In this document: in pieces, positions 1 to 5,250 of the stretch | Numbering within the stretch: the first letter of the stretch is position 1 | How the letters are laid out: each line of letters opens with the position of its first letter | Position numbers and translations under genes: made by a program | The notes under the pieces: model-generated | What the model saw: only the letters and a program-made list of their open reading frames with translations | Told to the model about the DNA's origin: nothing | The model's database searches: none | Assembly: GCA_027483425.1 (NCBI GenBank) | Contig: JAIXUR010000477.1 | Coordinates: forward strand, 1 to 5,305 | Reading direction: 5' to 3' | Length of the DNA stretch: 5,305 nt | Source of the DNA: Cyanobacteriota bacterium | GTDB lineage: Bacteria; Cyanobacteriota; Cyanobacteriia; Phormidesmidales; Phormidesmidaceae

Positions 1-37
1 TGCAGCGCAGGGTGAGCAATGCCCACCCTGCGCTACA
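1..37. repeat. Imperfect palindrome, likely interspersed cyanobacterial hairpin repeat
   Basis: Bases pair around a 3-base loop (AAT, 18-20). Position i pairs with 38-i, giving 15 pairs with only two mismatches (3/35 and 15/23). The core AGCGCAGGGTG (4-14) is exactly complementary to 24-34. Both mismatches are A opposite C, as expected if one G in each pair had mutated to A. The core resembles the GGGTGGGCATTGCCCACCC palindromes that I recall as common between genes in cyanobacterial genomes; that match is from memory. There is no T-tract on the + side, so it does not look like a + strand terminator. The repeat may continue left of the window. Confidence 0.7.
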
Positions 38-60
38 TCGTAGTGGCCTTCACAGATCAG

Positions 61-89
61 GTGCGTCCTAGGGCCCAGGTGTGACGCAC
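61..89. repeat. Inverted repeat with 7-bp perfect arms
   Basis: GTGCGTC (61-67) is exactly complementary to GACGCAC (83-89), with a 15-base spacer that itself contains the palindrome GGGCCC (71-76). There is no T-tract on either side, so an intrinsic terminator is unlikely. It lies in the non-coding region 38-282, where I find no gene. It could be the remnant of an upstream gene's 3' structure or an operator. The function is unknown. Confidence 0.45.
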
Positions 90-155
90 TGAACTCGATA
101 ACCAACGGGGATAATCCACGGGTGCAGTATTTCTAGCTGTTCTCCAGCCCCTTCC

Positions 156-181
156 CCCAAAACTGGCCCCAAAAACTGGCC
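156..181. repeat. Short tandem repeat, CCAAAA(A)CTGGCC twice
   Basis: Two adjacent copies of a roughly 12-13-base unit, at about 157-168 and 169-181, differ by one extra A in the second copy. This is probably simple slippage in non-coding DNA. No function is claimed. Confidence 0.5.
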
Positions 182-225
182 GGAGTGTTGCACAAAAAAA
201 TTCAGGTTTTGGAGGCCGCGATCGG

Positions 226-241
226 GGTTACTGTAGTGACC
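226..241. promoter_or_regulatory. 16-bp dyad upstream of the DUF1823 gene, possible operator
   Basis: GGTTACTGTAGTGACC is an inverted repeat with six Watson-Crick pairs and one T/G mismatch around a GT centre. It ends 41 bp before the ATG at 283. Its position would suit a transcription-factor site, but I cannot match it to a named regulator. It does not fit the NtcA pattern GTA-N8-TAC. No convincing -10/-35 pair is visible between 150 and 282. Confidence 0.25.
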
Positions 242-282
242 ATGGCCCCAAGCCCCAAGCCCATGATTGGCCTGACCTTACT

Positions 283-636
283 ATGCCCCCCTTAACCGAC
301 GATACCCTGTGGGCCATTCTCAACGACGAGCTAGACGACGACACCGTGAACCGGCTCGTGTGGCATGGGCTTGGCTACCGCGAAACCCCAGCTGGGTGGG
401 ATAGCACAGCGGTAGAGCCCGCCTGGTCAGAAAAGTACCCCGAACCGCCCAACTTTATCGACAGTCGCCCGGCTACGGTGCAACTCACCCGCTCCATTCC
501 CCAGCCCCATAAGCAACTGCTTAAGGAGGAACTCGGGTTTAAGGGCTACACCGTCGATCAGCTCATTCCCCGACGGACGCGGCGGGCCACGATGGTGAAC
601 TGGCTCCTGAGCTACCGCCAGATCCAGACTGAGTAA
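283..636 (+). CDS. DUF1823 family protein, function unknown
   Basis: A 117-residue soluble acidic protein with no signal peptide or membrane segment. I recognise the sequence pattern of DUF1823, a family of unknown function known mainly from cyanobacteria and also plants. The recognisable blocks are LTDDTLWAILNDELDDDTVN (4-23), LVWHGLGYR (25-33), the proline-rich KYPEPPNFIDSRPATVQLTR (51-70), KQLLKEELGFKGY (77-89) and the basic, tryptophan-containing RRTRRATMVNWLLSY (97-111). The assignment is by memory of the family and has not been searched. The ATG at 283 is the first in-frame start and gives the expected N-terminus, although no clear Shine-Dalgarno sequence precedes it, which is common in cyanobacteria. 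The gene stands alone on the + strand and converges on ssb. No role can be inferred from its neighbours. Confidence 0.8.
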   Translation: MPPLTDDTLWAILNDELDDDTVNRLVWHGLGYRETPAGWDSTAVEPAWSEKYPEPPNFIDSRPATVQLTRSIPQPHKQLLKEELGFKGYTVDQLIPRRTRRATMVNWLLSYRQIQTE

Positions 637-690
637 TTCACCCAGCATCTCCCCACCCTATTGGTTAGTCCCCATCGGTTACTAAAGATG

Positions 691-717
691 TAAAAAAGGA
701 TGCGGTCACCCGCATCC
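691..717 (-). terminator. Intrinsic terminator for the ssb transcript
   Basis: A perfect 8-bp stem, GGATGCGG (698-705) with CCGCATCC (710-717), closes a TCAC loop. It is flanked at 691-697 by TAAAAAA. Read on the - strand this is a GC-rich hairpin followed directly by a TTTTTT tract, the classic rho-independent layout. It lies 133 bp past the ssb stop codon. On the + strand the hairpin is followed by TCGCTCTC with no T-run, so termination there should be weak. Confidence 0.8.
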
Positions 718-728
718 TCGCTCTCAAC

Positions 729-748
729 CCACGGCGCGATCGCCGTGG
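729..748. repeat. HIP1-centred hairpin
   Basis: CCACGGCG (729-736) pairs perfectly with CGCCGTGG (741-748) around a CGAT loop. The centre is an intact HIP1 octamer, GCGATCGC (736-743). It is the only HIP1 copy of the 13 that lies outside a coding region. It sits 12 bp beyond the ssb terminator stem, inside the ssb 3' untranslated region. It has no T-tract and is unlikely to terminate transcription by itself. Confidence 0.55.
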
Positions 749-850
749 ATGCTGTCTCTGCTGTACCCTCAACGGGACATGCCCGATGGTAGCCCGGTGG
801 TAGCGAACCTGTAGTGCATCGCCCCGGCCCAGCAGAATAGTTGCAATGGT

Positions 851-1243
851 TTAGAACTCGGACTCAGCTCTGGAGTCTTCGGCCTTGGGGTCTTCGCTTC
901 TGGGGGACGAATCTAAAAAGATATCGGTGGCCTTCAGCTGTAGCCCCGCCCGCGCCTGGGAATCGGTTTTGCTCACGTAGGGGGAGGCGTCGATCGCCCC
1001 GCTCGCGATAATCAGCGAACCCTTCTTAATATGGGTGAGCTTGCGCCAGGCGGGGGATCCTTCCCAGATGCTGATGTCGACGGTAAAGCTGTCGTTTTCA
1101 CGGCGGCTGGGGATGCGATCGATGTAGATGGTCATTTCGGCCACTTGGGCACTACCACCGGTTTTGCGCTCAATGCTGCGAACCTGGGGGTCGGCGGCCA
1201 CATTGCCCGCCAGGGTACACAGGTTCAAACCTCGACTGGACAT
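851..1243 (-). CDS. ssb: Single-stranded DNA-binding protein, divergent SSB family (OB fold)
   Basis: A 130-residue protein with the layout of a bacterial SSB OB-fold domain. The first strand is LNLCTLAGNVAADPQVRS (6-23). Then come VAEMTIYIDR (34-43), FTVDISIWEGSPAWRKLTHI (53-72, with W60 and W66 at the usual aromatic positions), KKGSLIIASGAI (73-84), and the last strand LQLKATDIFLD (101-111). Members bind ssDNA, usually as tetramers, during replication and repair. The tail (112-130) is short and charged and ends in AESEF instead of the canonical DDDIPF tip that recruits partner proteins. Cyanobacteria often carry a second, more typical SSB, so this may be the auxiliary form. I chose the start at 1243 because a GGAG (1253-1256) lies 9 bases upstream and the OB fold begins directly after it. 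A start at 1330 would add 29 residues unrelated to the family. Confidence 0.82.
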   Translation of the reverse strand: MSSRGLNLCTLAGNVAADPQVRSIERKTGGSAQVAEMTIYIDRIPSRRENDSFTVDISIWEGSPAWRKLTHIKKGSLIIASGAIDASPYVSKTDSQARAGLQLKATDIFLDSSPRSEDPKAEDSRAESEF

Positions 1244-1467
1244 AGCTAGAGTCTCCATAGGGTAAATACACCAGACCTTGCCCCAAGGGCAGCTGTCTGT
1301 GGGCTTAATATGCACCGGCCAAATTAACAATTCGCTATGGATTTTTACGCAATTTTTTAGCCTGAGATCTAGGTATTTTTGGCGATATAGCCCAGGTTGG
1401 GTAGAAAAATTGGCTTTAGACCAGGCCCAGCTTAGCGATATGCTAGGCCTGGAGTAATCGCAGTGCC
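1244..1467. promoter_or_regulatory. Divergent ssb / menA intergenic promoter region
   Basis: These 224 bp between the two divergent starts are clearly AT-richer than their surroundings (especially 1321-1380) and must hold the promoters of both ssb and the men block. Weak sigma70-like candidates on the + strand are CTGAGA (1362-1367), 18 bp, TATAGC (1386-1391), and TTTAGA (1415-1420), 18 bp, TATGCT (1439-1444). On the - strand, TTGCGT (1347-1352), 18 bp, GTTAAT (1323-1328) is possible for ssb. None is close enough to consensus to call. The heptamer GCGATAT occurs twice (1382 and 1435). Confidence 0.5.
1423..1450. promoter_or_regulatory. Nested dyad just upstream of menA, possible operator or 5' hairpin
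   Basis: AGGCC (1423-1427) is complementary to GGCCT (1446-1450), and inside it TAGC (1433-1436) is complementary to GCTA (1442-1445). This leaves a 5-base bulge on the left side only. The dyad overlaps a candidate -10 (TATGCT, 1439-1444) and abuts the presumed ribosome binding site GGAG (1451-1454). It is either a repressor site or, if transcribed, a small hairpin next to the menA ribosome binding site. Function is inferred from position only. Confidence 0.3.
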
Positions 1468-2382
1468 ATGACCACTCAATCCGTCGATCCCGCTGCCCGC
1501 AAGCTCTGGCTGGCAGCTATCAAGCCTCCCATGTATAGCGTTGCCACAATGCCCATGGTGGTGGGTAGCGCCATTGCCTACGCTGAGACCGGCCAATTTA
1601 ACAGCGGTATTTTTGCGCTGTTTATGGTGGCGGCGGTGCTGATTTTGGCCTGGGAAAACCTCAGTAATGATGTCTTTGATGCTGAGACCGGCATTGATGT
1701 TAACAAGGCCCATTCCTTAGTCAATTTGACCCGCAACCGCAGGCTGATTTTTGCCTTGGCTAACCTCTGTTTGGGGTTGGGCGTGGCGGGCATTGTGGCG
1801 ATCGCCCTGTACCAGCAAGACCCCACGGTGCTGGGGTTGGTTCTCCTCTGCTGCGGCCTTGGCTATCTCTACCAGGGGCCACCCTTTCGCTTGGGCTATC
1901 AGGGGTTGGGGGAGGGGCTGTGCTTTGTGAGCTTTGGCCCTCTGGCCATGGGGGCCGCCTACTACAGCCAGGCTCAAGGGTGGTCCTGGGGCAGCCAAAT
2001 GGCGGGGCTGATGGTGGGTTTAACGACTACCTTGGTGTTGTTTTGCTCCCACTTTCACCAGGTGGAGGATGATCGGGCGGCGGGAAAGCGATCGCCCATT
2101 GTACGCCTGGGTACCCAGCGGGGAGCGGCGTTGATCCCCCTGGTCTGTGGGGCGGTGTTTGCGATCGCGACCATCGGTCTAGCCCTGGGGCTATTCCCCA
2201 TCTGGGCAGCCCTGGTGTTTGCCAGTGGGCCCTCGGCCTGGCGGCTGAGTCGCCATGTCAACCGCTTTCACGACCAGCCTGGGCCGGTCAGCAATGCCAA
2301 GTTTTTTGCCCTGGGCTTCCATGGGTGGAGCGGCCTGCTGCTGGCCCTGGGCTTTTGGCTGAGTACCTGGCTCAGGTTCTAA
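1468..2382 (+). CDS. menA: 1,4-dihydroxy-2-naphthoate polyprenyl/phytyl transferase MenA
   Basis: A 304-residue integral membrane prenyltransferase of the UbiA superfamily. It attaches the prenyl tail (phytyl in phylloquinone makers) to 1,4-dihydroxy-2-naphthoate with loss of CO2, the membrane step before the final methylation. Both Asp-rich, Mg-diphosphate-binding motifs are present: NDVFDAETGID (67-77: N67, D68, D71, D77) and HQVEDDRAAGKRSP (197-210: D201, D202, K207). Hydrophobic stretches fit the family's roughly eight or nine helices (about 22-40, 46-63, 93-114, 120-134, 149-165, 178-194, 217-241, 245-257, 278-300). The length is normal. The N-terminus LWLAAIKPPMYSVATMPMVV is typical of cyanobacterial MenA. 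GGAG (1451-1454) lies 13 bases before the ATG, slightly far. It is the first gene of a menA-menC-menE block. Whether the substrate tail is phytyl or geranylgeranyl cannot be read from the sequence. Confidence 0.95.
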   Translation: MTTQSVDPAARKLWLAAIKPPMYSVATMPMVVGSAIAYAETGQFNSGIFALFMVAAVLILAWENLSNDVFDAETGIDVNKAHSLVNLTRNRRLIFALANLCLGLGVAGIVAIALYQQDPTVLGLVLLCCGLGYLYQGPPFRLGYQGLGEGLCFVSFGPLAMGAAYYSQAQGWSWGSQMAGLMVGLTTTLVLFCSHFHQVEDDRAAGKRSPIVRLGTQRGAALIPLVCGAVFAIATIGLALGLFPIWAALVFASGPSAWRLSRHVNRFHDQPGPVSNAKFFALGFHGWSGLLLALGFWLSTWLRF

Positions 2383-2396
2383 CCATAACGGGGGCC

Positions 2397-3404
2397 ATGA
2401 TGGGCATTGAGCTAACCGTGCGGCCCTACCAGCGGCGGTTTATCAAACCCCTCTACACCGCCCACGGGCTTTGGATTTGGCGAGAGGGGTTGCTGATTCG
2501 GCTGCGGGATAGTCTGGGGCGGGTGGGCTACGGCGAGGTGGCTCCGATTCCCTGGTTTGGCAGCGAGGCAGTGGAGCAGGCCCAGGCGTTTTGTGCCGCC
2601 CGGGGCGGCGAGTGGCGGTCTGAGCCCGTGCCCGATGGGTTGCCCGCGACCCAGTTTGGATTCGGCTGCGCCCTGGAGGATTTGTACCGAAAGGAGGGGC
2701 AGGGGGACGCGGCGATCGCAGACCAGGAACCGGCGATCGCCGATCTCTGCGGTCTCTTGCCCGCGGGCCAAGCCGCCCTAGGCATCGTCTCCCAGCGGCT
2801 TTCCCAGGGCTACAGCACCCTCAAGTGGAAAATCGGCGTGTTCCCCTTCGAACAGGAAATGCGCTGGCTGCAAGCCCTGTGGGCCCAGATCCCCCCAGCC
2901 ACCCGGCTGCGGCTCGATGCCAATGGCGGCCTAGACCTGGCCCAGGCGGAGCAGTGGCTGGCGGTGTGCGATGGCATTAACCAGAGGGCGCGATCGGCCA
3001 CCATTGAGCACCTGGAGCAGCCCTTGCCCCCCGACCAGGTAGAGGCCATGGCGAAACTCGGGCAGCGGTACCGCACCGCGATCGCTCTGGATGAGTCGGT
3101 GGCCACCCTGGCGCAGCTGGAGACCTGCTGGGCCCAGGGCTGGCGCGGGGTGGTGGTGGTCAAGCCTGCGATCGCGGGGCCACCCCAGCGGCTGCAAGCC
3201 TTTTGCCTGGCCCATCGCCCTCGACTGGTGTTCTCCTCTGTCTTTGAAACGCCCGTGGGGCGACGGGCTGCCCTGGCCCTGGCCGGACGCTGTGCCTGCG
3301 CCCCCACCCTAGCCCCAGGCCCAGCCCTAGGGTTTGGCACCCAAGGCTGCTTCGACGATGACTGGGATACCCTCACCCCCACCGAACTATGGAACCAAGT
3401 CTAG
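2397..3404 (+). CDS. menC: o-Succinylbenzoate synthase MenC
   Basis: A 335-residue enolase-superfamily enzyme that dehydrates SHCHC to o-succinylbenzoate in phylloquinone/menaquinone synthesis; cytosolic. The N-terminal capping domain (about 1-125) includes GYGEVAPIPWFGSE (44-57), followed by a barrel domain. All catalytic positions expected from the family are present: the KWK motif (K143, K145), metal ligands D174 (in LRLDANGG), E207 (in IEHLEQPL) and D232 (in ALDES), and the opposing lysine K256 (in VVVVKP). The start is set at the ATG pair 2397/2400, with a G-rich stretch just before it and 14 bp after the menA stop. An in-frame ATG at 2325 would overlap menA by 58 bp and add 24 residues foreign to the family. 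The 3' end overlaps menE by 16 bp. Oddity: residues 105-116 contain a repeated AIAD generated by two HIP1 octamers 21 bp apart. Confidence 0.94.
   Translation: MMGIELTVRPYQRRFIKPLYTAHGLWIWREGLLIRLRDSLGRVGYGEVAPIPWFGSEAVEQAQAFCAARGGEWRSEPVPDGLPATQFGFGCALEDLYRKEGQGDAAIADQEPAIADLCGLLPAGQAALGIVSQRLSQGYSTLKWKIGVFPFEQEMRWLQALWAQIPPATRLRLDANGGLDLAQAEQWLAVCDGINQRARSATIEHLEQPLPPDQVEAMAKLGQRYRTAIALDESVATLAQLETCWAQGWRGVVVVKPAIAGPPQRLQAFCLAHRPRLVFSSVFETPVGRRAALALAGRCACAPTLAPGPALGFGTQGCFDDDWDTLTPTELWNQV
2710..2743 (+). repeat. HIP1-carrying 21-bp-period microduplication inside menC
   Basis: The string CGGCGATCGC occurs at 2710-2719 and again at 2731-2740. With the next three bases included, 12 of 13 positions match at a spacing of exactly 21 bp. 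The period is a multiple of three, so the frame is kept and the protein gains a second AIAD (A106-D109 and A113-D116). It lies in the linker between the capping-domain residues and the barrel, where length variation should be tolerated. Confidence 0.6.
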
Positions 3405-4786
3405 GAACCTTGCTGCGCGATCGCCAGGGCGAAGACTGGCTGGTGGGCCCCAGCAGCCAGGAATTTTGGCGATGGCTAGACCAGCTGACCCCTAGTTTTG
3501 CCGCCTATCAAGCGGCCTGCCCAGCGCATGACGCCGGGGTGTTGATGGCCGAGCCCAATCCGCTCCGGTTTTTGGCCACAGCCCTGGCGGCCTGGGTCGC
3601 CGACTGCACGGTGGTGCTGGCGAACCCCCACTGGGGCCACCAGGAACGGCAGCAGGTGCAGGCCCTAGTCAATCCCCAGTGGGGAGCCCCGATTCAAGCG
3701 GGCTTTGGGGGCTATCCCTGCCGAGTACCGGGGGGCGAAGCCGGTCAACTTCTCATTCCGACCGGCGGCTCGTCGGGGCAAATCAAGTTTGCGGTGCATC
3801 GCTGGGAAACCCTGATGGTGGCTATCCAAGGCTTTCGCGCCCATTTTGGGGTTGACCCTGTCCATGCCTACTGCGTGCTGCCCCTTTTCCATGTCAGCGG
3901 GCTGATGCAGGCGCTGCGGGTGCTGGTCTCGGGCGGGCAGCTGGCGCTTCAACCCTACGGCGACCTCAAGGCGGGGAAGCAGTTGGCCCTGCCCCCTGGG
4001 GGGTTTCTCTCCCTCGTGCCCACTCAGCTCCAGGACTTACTGGCCCAGGGTGACGACGCTTTGCCCTGGCTACGGAGCTTTCGGGCGGTGCTGCTGGGGG
4101 GCGCTCCGGCGTGGCGATCGCTCCTCGACCAGGCCCAGGCCGAGGCCATTCCCCTGGCCCTCACCTACGGCATGACGGAAACCGCCGCCCAGGTGGCCAC
4201 CCTCTTGCCAGAGGAGTTTCTGGCGGGCCACCGCAGCAGCGGCAGACCTCTGCCCCACGTGGTGCTTACCATTCTGGATAACCAGGGTAGACCTCAACCT
4301 ACGGGCCAAGCCGGGTCAATTCTGATCGAATCCCGCGCCCTGGCCCAGGGGTATTTGTGCCTCCCCCACCAGGGCGCACCCACCCTAGAACCGGCCCCAC
4401 CCAGCCTCGACACCGACGACATTGGCCTAGTGGACGTCGCGGGCTATCTGCACATCATTGGCCGCCGCAGCACCAAAATCATTACCGGCGGCGAGAATGT
4501 GTTCCCAGAAGAACTGGAGGCGGTGCTGCTGGCGACAGGGGTCGTCAGCGATGTCTGCGTGGTGGGGTTGCCCTGCGATCGCTGGGGGCAACAGCTCTGC
4601 GCCCTGGTGGTGATGACCCCCGCCCGGCTGCAAGCGTTACCAGCCTTGCTGCGGCCCCAACTGGCCGCCTACAAACAGCCCAAGCGATGGATTCTCGTGG
4701 AGGCTCTGCCCAGAACGGCCCAGGGAAAGCTCAGCCGTCCCCAGGCGCTGGCGCTGGCCCAGCAGGTTTTGGGGGGCAATTTTTAG
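3389..4786 (+). CDS. menE: o-Succinylbenzoate-CoA ligase MenE
   Basis: A 465-residue adenylate-forming (ANL superfamily) enzyme. It activates o-succinylbenzoate with ATP to the acyl-adenylate and then to o-succinylbenzoyl-CoA, the substrate of MenB. The signature motifs are in order: P-loop TGGSSGQIKF (125-134), PLFHVSG (165-171), YGMTETA (260-266, A5), TDDIG (342-346, A7 aspartate), the hinge and A8 region GRRSTKIITGGENVFPEELE (358-377), and the C-terminal catalytic lysine K447 in PRTAQGKLSR (441-450). The length fits the shorter cyanobacterial form. The ATG at 3389 lies inside the end of menC, and no Shine-Dalgarno sequence is evident, so translation probably depends on ribosomes finishing menC. 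The stop codon overlaps the stop of the opposite-strand gene at 4783, and I see no convincing terminator after it. Confidence 0.95.
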   Translation: MEPSLGTLLRDRQGEDWLVGPSSQEFWRWLDQLTPSFAAYQAACPAHDAGVLMAEPNPLRFLATALAAWVADCTVVLANPHWGHQERQQVQALVNPQWGAPIQAGFGGYPCRVPGGEAGQLLIPTGGSSGQIKFAVHRWETLMVAIQGFRAHFGVDPVHAYCVLPLFHVSGLMQALRVLVSGGQLALQPYGDLKAGKQLALPPGGFLSLVPTQLQDLLAQGDDALPWLRSFRAVLLGGAPAWRSLLDQAQAEAIPLALTYGMTETAAQVATLLPEEFLAGHRSSGRPLPHVVLTILDNQGRPQPTGQAGSILIESRALAQGYLCLPHQGAPTLEPAPPSLDTDDIGLVDVAGYLHIIGRRSTKIITGGENVFPEELEAVLLATGVVSDVCVVGLPCDRWGQQLCALVVMTPARLQALPALLRPQLAAYKQPKRWILVEALPRTAQGKLSRPQALALAQQVLGGNF

Positions 4787-5250
4787 GGCTCAGGCTCTGA
4801 CGCCACGGGCTTCACCCAGCCCCGCTGGCGAGCGAGCTCGAGGGCGGCGGCGGCGGCAGCAAACAGGGCCAGGCTTTCTGCGATCGCAACCCCAAACGGC
4901 CAGCCGTGGAGACTCACTACCGCCGCTACATCGACCAGGGCCAGCCCTCGCACCAGGCTAAAGGCCAACACCACCCCCGCCTTGAGCTGTGGGTTAGGGT
5001 CTTGGCGCACAGCGCAGCGGTAGGTAATGCCAAATAACCCGCCCGACAGACCCGCGATCGCAGCGCTCACCCAAACGGTGCTGCCGCTGAGTCCGGCGGC
5101 GATCGAGGCCAGCGCCGCCCATCCCCCCAGGGTTGGCACCCGATGGGCTAGCAATAGGACAGCCGCCATCGCCCCGGCAGCCGTCCCCGCTAGCAGGGCG
5201 GCCTTGAGCGACTCAATCCGGTCTTCGTCGGTAAAGGGACGTGCCATCAT
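4783..5250 (-). CDS. Conserved-looking small membrane protein, function unknown
   Basis: A 155-residue alanine- and glycine-rich protein that I do not recognise as a named family. It starts with a short charged cytoplasmic-looking segment (1-16, MMARPFTDEDRIESLK). About four hydrophobic segments follow (roughly 17-36, 43-76 with a glycine/serine kink, 90-113, and 116-139). It ends in a polar, proline-rich tail (140-155). There is no cleavable signal peptide pattern. Coding status is supported by the clean hydrophobic/charged layout, HIP1 use like that of its neighbours, and its start: the ATG at 5250 overlaps the stop of an upstream frame as ATGA, which suggests translational coupling. A second ATG follows directly (5245-5247). 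The 3' end overlaps menE by 4 bp tail to tail. A role in quinone metabolism is not supported, because it lies on the other strand. Confidence 0.72.
   Translation of the reverse strand: MMARPFTDEDRIESLKAALLAGTAAGAMAAVLLLAHRVPTLGGWAALASIAAGLSGSTVWVSAAIAGLSGGLFGITYRCAVRQDPNPQLKAGVVLAFSLVRGLALVDVAAVVSLHGWPFGVAIAESLALFAAAAAALELARQRGWVKPVASEPEP

Noticed and set aside
246..262. CCCCAAG repeated twice before the DUF1823 start
   Set aside because: Two short units of a simple sequence in GC-rich DNA. No binding role can be argued.
1244..1330. N-terminal extension of the SSB to 1330
   Set aside because: The 29 extra residues are unlike any SSB N-terminus. GGAG at 1253-1256 is well placed for the ATG at 1243 and would lie inside the extension.
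2325..2396. Longer menC start, 24 codons upstream inside menA
   Set aside because: The extra residues are menA sequence read in another frame, do not resemble the MenC N-terminus, and would overlap menA by 58 bp. The ATG pair at 2397/2400 gives the family-like start.
2810..3382. 190-codon - strand open frame opposite menC
   Set aside because: Its Arg/Ser/Ala-rich composition is that of an antisense shadow, while menC on the + strand has every catalytic residue.
4750..4784. Possible + strand terminator at the end of menE (GCTG-GCC-CAGC, then a TTTTT at 4780-4784)
   Set aside because: The stem is only 4 bp and 13 or more bases of unpaired G/T-rich sequence separate it from the T-run, so it does not qualify as an intrinsic terminator.
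4357..4800. 147-codon + strand open frame within the 3' part of menE
   Set aside because: It is rich in Pro, Arg, Gly and Ala as expected from an out-of-frame GC-rich gene, and it lies across the well-supported C-terminal domain of MenE.
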